A stretch of DNA of 50,218 nucleotides, from positions 1 through 50,218 of the forward strand of contig JAETSX010000020.1 of NCBI GenBank assembly GCA_021769425.1, given 5' to 3'. Source of the stretch: Eubacterium sp. GTDB lineage: Bacteria > Bacillota > Clostridia > Lachnospirales > Lachnospiraceae. A program made the position numbers and the translations under genes. The stretch's first letter is position 1, and the number at the start of each line of letters is the position of its first letter. A model generated the notes under the pieces. That model saw nothing but the letters and a program-made list of their open reading frames with translations. It searched no databases and was not told the origin of the DNA. Positions 27,873-35,893 of the stretch are shown here, piece by piece.

Positions 27873-28634
27873 ATATTCTTTTAATATTGACCTTACACTA
27901 GACAACATTATCGAAGGCATACCCTCAATAAATTCTTCAGAGCAGGATCGTAGCTTTGAAATAGTATCAATCCGGTATTTTCTGCTTATTTTCTGAGCAA
28001 TTTTTCCTGATAAAAGTTCAAACAGATACTGATCTTCCCATTCTTGAAAGACAACTCCATTATCCTTTAAGATATAATATGCCTTCATAGTGTCGTAGTA
28101 GTATTGCTGGCATATGATATGTAAATCATGCGTAGTTATTTTGTTGAAATCGTCTATAGAAGCAATATTGTACTTATAAAGTGTTTCGTAATGCCTAGAA
28201 GTAAAAGGCAAGTGATATTGAGCCAAATTTTCCTTAATGTTTTGTACAGAGTGCAGCTCTATATGGTATGCCTGACATAGTTCTTCCAACTCAATCATTG
28301 TCTGCTCTCCGAGATTGCGCAAACATGCAAGTTCCTCTTTGGAGCATAAAGATAATTGGGATAAGTAGAGGAAATAATTTCTCTCAAGAATATGGAAAAG
28401 CCTTTTGGACATAGGCACATCGTAAATTGACACTGCATTGTCCGGGGGCAGTAAATATCCGGCATCATTAAGCTCCTGAATAATGGAATAAATATTATGA
28501 AGTTTAAAGGGAAATTTCTGAATCAAAGATACATAGTTTTGACCTTTCAGATCGGAAACCATAGTAAATCCCAGTTCATGAAGTATATTTTTAGCATGGT
28601 AAGAAATTTTCAAATCATTTATCTGTAAATCCAT
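27852..28634 (-). CDS. RNA polymerase alpha-CTD-like repeat protein 1
   Basis: This 260-residue protein is built of repeated helix-hairpin-helix units that resemble the RNA polymerase alpha C-terminal domain. The clearest is at about residues 88-140 (CLRNLGEQTMIELEELCQAYHIEL, preceded by a paired-helix start). Others lie at about 5-70 and 150-200. NLG-x-x-[T/S]-[M/A]-x-ELE matches the alpha-CTD contact region. No other polymerase domain is present. The start has AAGGAG eight bases before ATG. It lies behind a LytTR-type site on the minus strand, so it is predicted to be induced by quorum sensing. It might bind DNA or polymerase partners. A close paralogue lies at 30,845-31,615. Function is inferred. 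Confidence 0.7.
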   Translation of the reverse strand: MDLQINDLKISYHAKNILHELGFTMVSDLKGQNYVSLIQKFPFKLHNIYSIIQELNDAGYLLPPDNAVSIYDVPMSKRLFHILERNYFLYLSQLSLCSKEELACLRNLGEQTMIELEELCQAYHIELHSVQNIKENLAQYHLPFTSRHYETLYKYNIASIDDFNKITTHDLHIICQQYYYDTMKAYYILKDNGVVFQEWEDQYLFELLSGKIAQKISRKYRIDTISKLRSCSEEFIEGMPSIMLSSVRSILKEYNNKGNA

Positions 28635-28659
28635 AAATTTGCACTCCTTTATTCATTCC

Positions 28660-28725
28660 ATTTTACCCGTAATAAAAACAGAATAGCAATATATTTAGCA
28701 GAAAATGACAATATTCAGCAGAAAA
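28660..28725 (-). promoter_or_regulatory. LytTR-type direct repeat plus -10 (site 5)
   Basis: On the minus strand, half-sites read TTTCTGCT at 28,723 and 28,703 (20 bp apart), then TAAAAT at 28,665-28,660, 30 nt after the second. It drives the alpha-CTD-like gene. Confidence 0.7.
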
Positions 28726-28802
28726 AGGTTAATATATGAGATTCAAACAGCTTATTCTGATTTGTAGAAGTAATGCAATGAACAGAGGGCATATAATTAC
28801 CG

Positions 28803-28866
28803 TTTTCTGCAATATTGAACCGTATTCTGTAAAGGAAATTGAAGATTTTGTATGTTTTGGTATTAT
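28803..28866 (+). promoter_or_regulatory. LytTR-type direct repeat plus -10 (site 6)
   Basis: Half-sites at 28,805 and 28,825 (20 bp apart; the second reads ATTCTGTAA) and TATTAT at 28,861, 28 nt after the second. It lies back to back with site 5, so a divergent pair is formed. It drives the secreted-protein gene at 28,935. Confidence 0.7.
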
Positions 28867-28934
28867 ATAGTTGTTCATGTAATGCAGCCACATAAAAGAA
28901 TATATTATCATGTTTCGTAAGGAGGTATTTGGAA

Positions 28935-29408
28935 ATGAAGAAATTATTATCATTGATTACCTGTTTTGTACTTTGTGCAATGCTTGTTATGCCTGTATCA
29001 GCAGCCGAAGTAAAAGCATCAGAGAATGTGGCAGCTGAGGAGGCTGTGATTGAAAATGAAGCTGTAGCGTATTCAACAGGTTATTTTAATGGACAGACAG
29101 GAAAAATGAATTCATGGGAAGGTACAGAGTCAGCGGCATATACTATTTCATCAGGATCTATTCCCAGAGAGGCAGTTGTAACAAAAGTTACGCTCAATGT
29201 GACAGTTAGCTCAGGCAGTTCAGGATTTTATATTTTTGTAGAATGTCCTGATGGTACATATGCAGAAAGGTATGTGTCAAGAAGTGGACAAATAACAATT
29301 ACTGATCTGAATGGACATTTGGCTTATGGTAAATGGAAAATTTCTATCATGTCCGTAGGTCAGGTTTCTACTGCAACAGCTCGAATGAGGGTGGATTATT
29401 CATATTAA
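28935..29408 (+). CDS. Small secreted beta-sandwich-like protein, predicted quorum-regulated
   Basis: 157 residues from ATG 28,935, with AAGGAGG some nine bases before. The N terminus is a signal peptide (KKLLSLITCFVLCAMLVMPVSA, cleaved near AAE). The mature portion of about 125 residues is strand-rich, with alternate Gly/Ser/Tyr (SSGFYIFVECPDGTYAERY) ending in ARMRVDYSY, reminiscent of P-domain or jelly-roll folds. No cysteine pair or catalytic motif is seen. It sits alone between site 6 and a convergent terminator. Confidence 0.7.
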   Translation: MKKLLSLITCFVLCAMLVMPVSAAEVKASENVAAEEAVIENEAVAYSTGYFNGQTGKMNSWEGTESAAYTISSGSIPREAVVTKVTLNVTVSSGSSGFYIFVECPDGTYAERYVSRSGQITITDLNGHLAYGKWKISIMSVGQVSTATARMRVDYSY

Positions 29409-29447
29409 TACAGACTTTTAATGTGGTTGTGTGCGGTGAGCAAAATG

Positions 29448-29486
29448 AAGGTGCTATACTTTCTTGACTTAAGTATAGCACCTTTG
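29448..29486. terminator. Convergent terminator
   Basis: AAGGTGCTATACTT pairs with AAGTATAGCACCTT across a short loop. It serves the secreted-protein gene and the opposing minus-strand gene at 29,526. Confidence 0.8.
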
Positions 29487-29525
29487 TAATAATTGTTAAT
29501 TTCTGCTTTGTAAGATTCTCAACAG

Positions 29526-30089
29526 CTAAATAAATGTGTCGAATTGATTCTTTCTTGTGTTTGAGCCGTTTATTTCTGAATTGAACAATGTCTCATCAGA
29601 AAATATTTCTTCTAAAATATCCTGTGAAACGGGTTTTCCTACAGTCCAACCGGGTACTTTTTCTTTAATAGCATTAGAAATCTTTTTAGAAAAATTCTTT
29701 TCCAATTGTCCCAATGTATAGGCGGCAGATACACGATCACTTGTTTTTAACGTTTTATAGTATTCGTTTTTTGCACGAGCTAAAGTCTCCCATTCTGCTT
29801 CATTATCACCAGACATTCCGTAGTATTTGTAAAATGAATCCTTTACGCTGTTAAAAATCTTCTGCTTCATTTCATCAGATACTTTAATGATTTTTTTTGC
29901 ATTTGGATTATTAGTAGCACACATTCCCTCAACACCATAAGAATTTTTGCGATGTCCTGATAAGAAATCTGCCAATGTATTTCTGTGTCCATTATTGTTC
30001 ACAGATGTTGCGTTTATTTTGTGTTGGGAAAAAGCTGTTTTCTGAGGAAAGAGCTTTGAGATAGTCATATTTGTCAGTCCTATACGCAT
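29526..30089 (-). CDS. Unknown soluble protein
   Basis: The start is ATG 30,089 with AAGGAGG seven bases before it. The frame is open to TTG 30,095. The 187-residue product has no signal peptide or membrane segment. An Asn/Ser-rich, basic N terminus (TSVNNNGHRNTLADFLSGHRKNSYG) is followed by a helical middle and a C-terminal region near KVPGWTVGKP. It shares its Asn/Ser-rich start with the genes at 22,796 and 23,878, but no real homology is visible. A promoter-like TATACT is at 30,125-30,120. The triple half-site at 30,154 lies just upstream but in the opposite orientation. Confidence 0.6.
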   Translation of the reverse strand: MRIGLTNMTISKLFPQKTAFSQHKINATSVNNNGHRNTLADFLSGHRKNSYGVEGMCATNNPNAKKIIKVSDEMKQKIFNSVKDSFYKYYGMSGDNEAEWETLARAKNEYYKTLKTSDRVSAAYTLGQLEKNFSKKISNAIKEKVPGWTVGKPVSQDILEEIFSDETLFNSEINGSNTRKNQFDTFI

Positions 30090-30153
30090 ATGCAAACCTC
30101 CTTAAATACTTTTTGTTTAAGTATAGCATATCTTTGAGATTATATATATGCCG

Positions 30154-30203
30154 TTTTCTGCAACAGAAGGTCATTTTCTGCTATGAATATCCGTTTTGTG
30201 CAA
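30154..30203 (+). promoter_or_regulatory. Triple LytTR-type repeat (site 7)
   Basis: Three half-sites begin at 30,156, 30,176 and 30,196, all 20 bp apart. The third is degenerate (TTTGTGCAA). Reading rightward, no convincing -10 follows at the usual distance. Reading leftward, a TATACT at 30,125-30,120 is 28 nt away but would need the reverse orientation. It is followed by a perfect palindrome, GGACTGAAATCAGTCC, at 30,221-30,236. Confidence 0.5.
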
Positions 30204-30352
30204 TTAAAATTACAGATTGTGGACTGAAATCAGTCCCTTATCAGTAAAAGCATTGAATACAATATTTACAAATAGGACTAAAATGGGTTCATGGGTATGG
30301 TGATAATATGGAGCAGAAAATAAAGCAGGATGAAATATTTATTGTCTGTATA

Positions 30353-30593
30353 ATGGGGTTAAAACCCTCGCCTTAAGGCGAAACCTTTAGGTCAACCCCA
30401 TAGTTTCATGTTTAGAAAAAAGAAGAATAGAGCATAAGGACATAAAAATGAACATGATGGAAAATTGCAGAAAATATCTCATTTATACATAATCTTAAGA
30501 TGGGATAAGAAGTAAAGAGAAAAAGATAACTCTTAGCGAGCACACTTTAGGCTGCTTCAGCAGCGCATTGAACCTACCGGCTTTAGCCGGTAG
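30353..30593. repeat. Hairpin-rich stretch, possibly the remnant of a small transposon end
   Basis: Three strong palindromes lie here: an outer AATGGGGTT/AACCCCATA pair around CGCCTTAAGGCG (30,353-30,401), GCTGCTTCAGCAGC (30,551-30,564), and CTACCGGCTTTAGCCGGTAG (30,574-30,593). The last one ends next to an N-terminally truncated HTH gene. Stacked subterminal hairpins such as these occur at IS200/IS605 ends and their guide RNAs, but no transposase is seen. The gap 30,240-30,596 has no gene I can support. Confidence 0.45.
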
Positions 30594-30596
30594 TGG

Positions 30597-30800
30597 TTGA
30601 GTGGGCAGAATATTAGGCGGATCAGAAAAGAAAGAGGGATTCGGCAGACAGAAATGGTAGCGTTGATTCAGTTACAGAATGTATCTGTAACCAGAGAAGC
30701 ATTAGTCAAAATAGAGAGAGGCATACAGCATATACAGGCATCACAGCTTAGAGCAATCCGAAATGTATTAAAAACAACATATGATGAATTGCTGAAATAA
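30597..30800 (+). pseudogene. XRE-type HTH regulator fragment, 5' end missing
   Basis: The frame starts at TTG and gives 67 residues: SGQNIRRIRKERGIRQTEM then helix-turn-helix-like VTREALVKIERGIQHIQASQ and TTYDELLK. This is the body of an XRE regulator of about 75 residues, but no ribosome binding site or Met start precedes it. The upstream bases are the hairpin stretch. It looks as if an insertion replaced the start, so I call it a remnant, although a short product from TTG cannot be excluded. Confidence 0.6.
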
Positions 30801-30840
30801 GAATGACAGATCGGTGTGACCTGTCATTCAACTATTTTAC
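30801..30840. terminator. Convergent terminator
   Basis: GAATGACAG pairs with CTGTCATTC, followed by AACTATTTT. It lies between the HTH remnant and the opposing gene. Confidence 0.75.
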
Positions 30841-30844
30841 ATAT

Positions 30845-31615
30845 CTATCCAATTGATAACAAATCCTTTATTGCCACTGAAAATGAATTTGAAGATGAAA
30901 TTCGTTGCTGAAGCTCCCGCTCATCGCAGGCAGGAATTTGTGAAAGCAAACTGATTTTATGTTTTTTCCATAATGTAGTAGCATTTTTTTCAGGCAGGAT
31001 CTCAAAAATGTATTTGTCCTGCCAGTTATTAAATACAATTCCATTTTCCCTTAAAATGAAGTAGATTCGCATGGTGAGGCTGTAATCTTCCTGACATATA
31101 TGGTACAAATCGTTAGCTGTTTTATGTTTAAAGTCGTCTAGGCAGGATATATCGCACTGGAACAGCATGGGGTAGATTTTTGCGGGGAAATGGTATTTAT
31201 CAAAATATTCTTTGATGGATGCCATTGAGCGTATTTCAATATGATACGCCCTACAGATCTGTTCCAGTTCTAACGCTGTTTTTTCTCCCAAATTCCTAAA
31301 ATGCAGGATTTTTTCTTTTGGGTAGGAAGAAAGCTGCGAAAGATACATAACACCATTTTGTATGAGAGCATTTTGCAACCGCTTTGACATAGAGACATCA
31401 TATACTGATATTTCACCGCTTGGCGGCAGCAAAAAACCGAATGTGTTCAATTCGTTGATTATAGGTTCTAAGTTAAAATTTTTAGGGAACTTGTCTATCA
31501 GAGTGATATAGTTTTGCCCTTCCAGTTCTGAGACCTTTGTTAATCCTATACTTTTCAAGGCAGTTTTGGCAGCGGCAGAAATGTTTAGGTCTTGTATGTT
31601 CATATCTAATATCAT
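30845..31615 (-). CDS. RNA polymerase alpha-CTD-like repeat protein 2
   Basis: A paralogue of the gene at 27,852 over its whole 256 residues. The shared landmarks are LKISYHAK / LNISAAAK near residue 10, VYDVSMSKRL near 75-85, RNLGEKTALELEQICRAYHIE near 100-125 and YFILRENGIVF near 195. Fold and inference are as for that gene: several alpha-CTD-like helix-hairpin-helix units. ATG 31,615 lies only two bases from AAAGGAG. ATG 31,603 aligns with the paralogue's start but is 14 bases away, so the start is uncertain. Its promoter has TATACT at 31,660-31,655 and, in place of the LytTR repeat, a 16-bp element, GGACTAAAATGGGTTC, about 30 nt upstream. Confidence 0.7.
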   Translation of the reverse strand: MILDMNIQDLNISAAAKTALKSIGLTKVSELEGQNYITLIDKFPKNFNLEPIINELNTFGFLLPPSGEISVYDVSMSKRLQNALIQNGVMYLSQLSSYPKEKILHFRNLGEKTALELEQICRAYHIEIRSMASIKEYFDKYHFPAKIYPMLFQCDISCLDDFKHKTANDLYHICQEDYSLTMRIYFILRENGIVFNNWQDKYIFEILPEKNATTLWKKHKISLLSQIPACDERELQQRISSSNSFSVAIKDLLSIG

Positions 31616-31690
31616 TGCTCCTTTATTCTTGGGGATTAAAGTAGAAACAATCCTAGTATAACACTTTTTCTGAAAAAAACAAACCTGAAA

Positions 31691-31706
31691 AGGACTAAAA
31701 TGGGTT
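31691..31706. repeat. 16-bp element shared with 30,280
   Basis: GGACTAAAATGGGTTC is here, about 30 nt upstream of the inferred -10 for the minus-strand gene, and again near 30,277-30,292. It may be an operator of unknown regulator. Both copies lie next to the alpha-CTD-like gene or the HTH remnant. Confidence 0.5.
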
Positions 31707-31794
31707 CGGACTATATAATTATGCTTATTTTCTATTAATGCGTCAGTGAGGCATATATGTGGAGAAATTACTTGAATTTTGTTTTATCGGTGTC

Positions 31795-31859
31795 AAATTC
31801 TGCATAATAAGGTCATTTTCTGCAATTTAATTGACTAATGTACTAAAGGGAAATAAAAT
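31795..31859 (+). promoter_or_regulatory. LytTR-type direct repeat plus -10 (site 8, agrAC)
   Basis: Half-sites at 31,798 and 31,818, 20 bp apart, with TAAAAT at 31,854, 28 nt after the second. It precedes agrA by about 165 bp, consistent with autoregulation. A possible constitutive promoter, TTGACA with TATGAA, lies at 31,884-31,910. Confidence 0.65.
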
Positions 31860-32022
31860 GAAAAGGGTTATTTATGCTGTTTTTTGACATATCGTATTTT
31901 TTACTATGAACATAAGTGGATATTAAAGATTTTAGTAAGACGTGTCGAAATACAAGTTAAAGGAAGTCCGGGACATTGAGGACAGGCTACCTTTAGATTA
32001 CTGGGAAGGGAGGGAAAAATAG

Positions 32023-32748
32023 ATGTTCAGAATTGCTATATGTGATGATGAGAGTTTATTTACAGAAGAATTAGAAAGACTGATTTCCAGTTATATGATG
32101 GAAAAAGGATTGGTCTTTAAAATAGATGCATATAGCTCTGGTGAAGCATTGGTAAACTTGGGGATAGAGGTAGTGCGTTATACTGTCGTCTTTTTAGATA
32201 TTAATATGGACAAGATTGATGGGATCAGGACGGCTGAAAAGATTAGGAAAGTAAGCAGGGACATACTTATTGTGTTTGTAACTGCATATGTGAATTATTC
32301 TTTAGAAGGCTATCGGTTAGATGCCGTCCGGTATTTATTAAAGAGTAATGCTAATTTTCAGAGTACAGTGAATGAATGTATGGATGCCATTATGGATAAA
32401 CTGAATTATTTGGTTGCAAAAAAGGAGTTTGATTTTAAGGAAGGTACAAAGAAAATATCATTAGAAAGATTATTGTATATTGAAAGCAATTTGCATAAAT
32501 TGGAATTTCATATTATGGAAGATGATATGATGGTATATACTACATATGGCAAATTGGATACATTAGAGGAAGAATTGGCGGAAAATGGTTTTATAAGGAT
32601 ACATCAGAGCTACCTTGTAAATAAGAAATATATTGAAAATGTTAAAAGGTATAAAGTCATATTGACAAACGGGGTTGAATTATCTATACCAAAAGTAAGG
32701 TATACATATGTAAAGGAGCAGTTTATTTTATATCAGGGAGAAGTTTAA
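32023..32748 (+). CDS. agrA: LytTR response regulator (AgrA type) 1
   Basis: A 241-residue response regulator. The receiver domain (residues 1-120) has the acidic pocket DDE at 8-10 and phospho-acceptor Asp 59 in FLDINMD. The C-terminal LytTR DNA-binding domain (about 138-240) carries ISLERLLYIES and IRIHQSYLVNKKYI, the normal pattern. AgrA-type proteins bind direct repeats with about a 20-bp period, as seen at the sites listed here. It is followed with no gap by agrC. A 50-bp conserved site before it suggests autoregulation. An AgrA identity is based on the gene order with agrC, agrB and agrD. Confidence 0.9.
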   Translation: MFRIAICDDESLFTEELERLISSYMMEKGLVFKIDAYSSGEALVNLGIEVVRYTVVFLDINMDKIDGIRTAEKIRKVSRDILIVFVTAYVNYSLEGYRLDAVRYLLKSNANFQSTVNECMDAIMDKLNYLVAKKEFDFKEGTKKISLERLLYIESNLHKLEFHIMEDDMMVYTTYGKLDTLEEELAENGFIRIHQSYLVNKKYIENVKRYKVILTNGVELSIPKVRYTYVKEQFILYQGEV

Positions 32749-34050
32749 ATGTCTGATTTAGTGGTGGAAATATTAATATTATTTTTTGAAGTGTTATGTA
32801 GTAAGATTTTCTGTGAAATATTTGGAAAGGTACGTTATAAGGGTTGGGTCAACATTGTTCAGTTAATAGTTTTGGAAATTAGTGTGTTTATAGCAGCAAG
32901 GACATTTTCAAACATAATGATTTTAAAGCAAATAGTAGTGGCATCAATATACGCTGGAGTCATGTTATGGCATGTGAAGATAAGCGTAGGAAAATCATAT
33001 GCGCTTGGACTTTTGTATCAGGCAATGTTATTGTCAACAGATTATCTTGCATATTCTATTAACAAGGAAATATATTCAAGTAATGAGGTGGCAGGAAAAC
33101 AATATAGTTTAGAGAATGTTCTGGTAATTTTGCTTGGAAGAGCAATATTGTTTTTAGGAATTATCATTATAAGAAGAAAAATTGGAAAAAAGTCAATTGA
33201 GGTATTATGTGATACAGATTGGTTAAAGGTATTGGTTTTTCCTATATTTACAATAGTTATTATAACTTCGATGCTTTCATTCTTTAAAAATGTTGAAACA
33301 TCTGACCAGATAATGCTGGTATTTATAGGAGCTTTTGGAATGATTGGAATGAATATAGTGGTATTCTATTTAATCAATGATATTGTGGAGAGGGAAACGA
33401 AGTTATATGAACATAAAATTTTCCAGTTACAGGTTAAAAGGCAGTCAGAAATGTATCAATCAATATCAGAAAATTTTGACAGACAGAAAAAGAGAACACA
33501 TGAATACAAAAATCAGATTGATTGCATGGAACAACTATTGAACAGAAAGCAGTATTCAAAGCTCGAAGAATATGTAAAGGTAGTACACAGCAAACTTGAC
33601 AAGGAACTGGATGCTATTGATACGAATAATATAATAGTAAATGCGATTTTAAATACGAAGTATCAAGAAGCAGATATGAATGGAATTGTTGTTGTGCTGC
33701 GTGTAAATGACTTGTCGGGTGTGTGGATCAAAGATGAAGATATTGTTACAATATTGTCTAATCTGCTTGATAATGCAATTGAAGCATGTAAAAAATGTGA
33801 TAATGGGAAAAGGGTATTGAAACTGAAATTTGTTAATGAAGATGGAATGATAAAGATTGGAGTTAAAAATACATTCAGTAATCCGATTGTTTATGAGAAT
33901 GGGGAAATAAAATCTACGAAATTAGTACAGACGGAGGAACATGGAGTAGGAATCAAAAATATTATTGAAGTCATTGAGAAGTATGGCGGATCATATATCA
34001 TAAAGGACGAAAATTATGAGTTTTATTTTTCGATAATTATTCCTGCTTGA
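32749..34050 (+). CDS. agrC: AgrC-type sensor histidine kinase 1
   Basis: A 433-residue membrane kinase. About six hydrophobic segments fill residues 5-215. The dimerisation/phospho-acceptor stretch HEYKNQID (near residue 254) and the ATP-binding N-box NLLDNAIEAC (near 340) follow, with a glycine-rich part at HGVGIKNI. This is the usual AgrC arrangement: the membrane domain senses the cyclic peptide made from AgrD, and the kinase passes phosphate to AgrA. It starts one base after the agrA stop. A terminator separates it from agrB, which has its own promoter. Confidence 0.88.
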   Translation: MSDLVVEILILFFEVLCSKIFCEIFGKVRYKGWVNIVQLIVLEISVFIAARTFSNIMILKQIVVASIYAGVMLWHVKISVGKSYALGLLYQAMLLSTDYLAYSINKEIYSSNEVAGKQYSLENVLVILLGRAILFLGIIIIRRKIGKKSIEVLCDTDWLKVLVFPIFTIVIITSMLSFFKNVETSDQIMLVFIGAFGMIGMNIVVFYLINDIVERETKLYEHKIFQLQVKRQSEMYQSISENFDRQKKRTHEYKNQIDCMEQLLNRKQYSKLEEYVKVVHSKLDKELDAIDTNNIIVNAILNTKYQEADMNGIVVVLRVNDLSGVWIKDEDIVTILSNLLDNAIEACKKCDNGKRVLKLKFVNEDGMIKIGVKNTFSNPIVYENGEIKSTKLVQTEEHGVGIKNIIEVIEKYGGSYIIKDENYEFYFSIIIPA

Positions 34051-34051
34051 T

Positions 34052-34099
34052 AAAAAGCATCTTATATGTCGGACTGTGACTATATAGGATGCTTTTTTG
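34052..34099 (+). terminator. Terminator after agrC
   Basis: AAAAAGCATCTTATATGTC pairs with GACTATATAGGATGCTTTTTT. It separates agrAC from agrBD. Confidence 0.85.
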
Positions 34100-34103
34100 T
34101 GCC

Positions 34104-34169
34104 GTTTTCTGCTGTAGAGTGTCCGCTTTCTGCAAAGGATATTGTTTTATTTTGTTTTTTCTTTATACT
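34104..34169 (+). promoter_or_regulatory. LytTR-type direct repeat plus -10 (site 9, agrBD)
   Basis: Half-sites at 34,107 and 34,128 (21 bp apart) with TATACT at 34,164, 28 nt after the second. It lies 30 bp before agrB and is the natural positive-feedback promoter. Because cluster 2 has no site of its own, it may also be transcribed from here. Confidence 0.75.
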
Positions 34170-34193
34170 GGATAAAAGGAGGGGCATTAGGAT

Positions 34194-34778
34194 ATGGTAG
34201 AAAAGATAGTAATGCAATTAGTAACTCAGATGGAGGATAGAAAAATAATTGAAAAATCGAGCAGAGATTATTATGAATATGTTTTAATAACTTTGACGGA
34301 ACATATCATTGCGATTGGAACTATGCTGATAATCGGTATGCTTTTTAACCAATTTATATCAACGATTATTTTTCTGGTATTTTTTCTTTCATTGAGAAAA
34401 CGAACCGGGGGTTATCATGCAGATAAATTCTGGCAGTGCTATCTTGCGACAATCATAACTTATATTGGAATTATTCATGTGGCTGTAATGTTATCAGAAA
34501 AGTCTTTTATCATGTGTGTAACATTATTTTTTGCGGTGGTGATCATTGAGATTATCGGAACCGTAAATCACCCTAACATTGATATGGATAAAGACGAGTT
34601 TCAGGAAAACAAAAAATCAGCCAGATTACTTGTATTGATGGAGGCAGCAGTAATAATTTTGTTGGGCATTTTGGGGATCAACCAGCTCTATGTAAGTTAT
34701 ATGTCAATCGCTATCATATTGTGTTCGCTTCTGATGTGCGTAGCAAAATTATTAAAACAGGAGGTAAAGGTAAAATGA
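34194..34778 (+). CDS. agrB: AgrB-type autoinducer maturation protease 1
   Basis: A 194-residue membrane protein with about five hydrophobic segments. AgrB signature residues are present in the loop RTGGYHADKFWQC, with catalytic His 83 or so and Cys about six residues on. AgrB cleaves AgrD and closes the thiolactone ring. AAAGGAGG is before the ATG. Its stop overlaps the agrD start (ATGA), so agrB and agrD are coupled. Confidence 0.92.
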   Translation: MVEKIVMQLVTQMEDRKIIEKSSRDYYEYVLITLTEHIIAIGTMLIIGMLFNQFISTIIFLVFFLSLRKRTGGYHADKFWQCYLATIITYIGIIHVAVMLSEKSFIMCVTLFFAVVIIEIIGTVNHPNIDMDKDEFQENKKSARLLVLMEAAVIILLGILGINQLYVSYMSIAIILCSLLMCVAKLLKQEVKVK

Positions 34779-34924
34779 AGAAATCAGAAAAGATTACAAA
34801 CAGAGTATTGAAGGTAGTGGAGAGAATTGCCCGTAACGAAGTGGAAAAAACAGTTCTTGGCGGGAGGGCAGAGTGTTCGGCGATTTATCACCAGCCGAAA
34901 AGACCGAAGAAAAGAGAAAACTAA
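34775..34924 (+). CDS. agrD: AgrD-type autoinducing peptide precursor 1 (49 aa)
   Basis: A 49-residue precursor with an amphipathic N terminus (MKKSEKITNRVLKVVERIAR), Cys 34 and the C-terminal tail IYHQPKRPKKREN. By analogy with AgrD families, the ring would be Cys-Ser-Ala-Ile-Tyr, closed on Cys 34, and the HQPKRP tail is the AgrB recognition part. AGGAGGTAAAGG precedes the ATG. It is longer than Staphylococcus AgrD by a few residues but fits clostridial types. It shares its tail with the second agrD at 48,920. Confidence 0.88.
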   Translation: MKKSEKITNRVLKVVERIARNEVEKTVLGGRAECSAIYHQPKRPKKREN

Positions 34925-34979
34925 GTCAGAATGTTGTGTATAGCGCTGCATTTATGATTATTGTTATGGCAAAATAGAA

Positions 34980-35014
34980 GGGGTAAGATAGCCGGAAAAG
35001 GGTTATCTTACTCC
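34980..35014 (+). promoter_or_regulatory. Hairpin after agrD
   Basis: GGGGTAAGATA pairs with TATCTTACTCC. A weak T run is lacking, so read-through into cluster 2 is plausible. Between this and 35,105 a 22-codon frame (35,036-35,104) overlaps the next gene's ribosome binding site. I cannot say whether it is translated. Confidence 0.55.
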
Positions 35015-35104
35015 AATAAATAAATGGAAGGTTAATGCTTGGACTTCGTATGAAGAGAGCAGATGCGGTTCTGACTGACAGAAGAATCGTGGAAAGGAGC
35101 TAAC

Positions 35105-35878
35105 ATGGGATTAGGCGTTGAAAATTCAGTTAATGCTTACATTCAGAATTATAGATACCAACAGAATAAAGCATCAGGTCAAAATAATCGTATAGACTTT
35201 AATAATATTTTATTTGCTAAAGAGGCTGCAAACACAGAGAAAGTACAAAAGCCAAATGAAAATAGTACTTCAAAAGTAGACGAATACACCGAATATTTGA
35301 AGGCTAGATATGGGAATATAATGATCCAAAATGTTGGAAGTGATCAAAAGAGTATGGATTCATTGGGGACGGGAACATATGGGATGAATAATATTGTGAT
35401 TGCCCCCAATATTTTGGAGACAATGGCAAATGATCCTAAAAAAGCAGCCTATTATGAAAAGATGATACAGGATTTTTTTGCTTCGCAGTCAACGGTAAAG
35501 GCGCAGATGGCAGCCGGGGGATTTGAGATTCAATCTTATGGCATGGTCATTCATCCAGATGGAACTGCACATTATTATGTTTGTGGAGATGTTTCACCAG
35601 AAAAAAAAGCAAAGATAGAGGCGCAGATGAAAGCTGAAGATGAAGAAAAGGCTAAACGGCGTCGGCAATATTTAGAACGCAGTGAGGAGACAGCAGAAAA
35701 ACGTAGACAGATAGAAGATATTAATATGCAAAAGAGCAAAAAAGATGCGGCTTTTGATGATAATATATCGGCTGTTAATATGCTATCAGATGCAGATAGG
35801 GCATCTGCCATAGCTGCTTATGAAAATATTTCTAGTACTTTTAGTGAAAGTATAATAAAAAATATAATTGATTATTGA
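35105..35878 (+). CDS. Possible DUF6033-type protein at the head of peptide cluster 2
   Basis: 257 residues from ATG 35,105, with GGAAAGGAG about seven bases before. It begins with an Asn/Gln-rich stretch (ENSVNAYIQNYRYQQNKASG) and continues with VDEYTEYLKARYGNIMIQN, then NNIVIAPNILETMANDPKKAAYYEKMI, then a Lys/Arg/Glu-rich helix (residues about 175-215). The layout matches that of 23,878, which precedes precursor 1. No transmembrane segment is seen. The family name is recalled and not verified. The consistent place before the precursor suggests a role in the system, for example as a regulator, chaperone or exported partner. Confidence 0.7.
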   Translation: MGLGVENSVNAYIQNYRYQQNKASGQNNRIDFNNILFAKEAANTEKVQKPNENSTSKVDEYTEYLKARYGNIMIQNVGSDQKSMDSLGTGTYGMNNIVIAPNILETMANDPKKAAYYEKMIQDFFASQSTVKAQMAAGGFEIQSYGMVIHPDGTAHYYVCGDVSPEKKAKIEAQMKAEDEEKAKRRRQYLERSEETAEKRRQIEDINMQKSKKDAAFDDNISAVNMLSDADRASAIAAYENISSTFSESIIKNIIDY

Positions 35879-35893
35879 GAACATAAACTGGTT

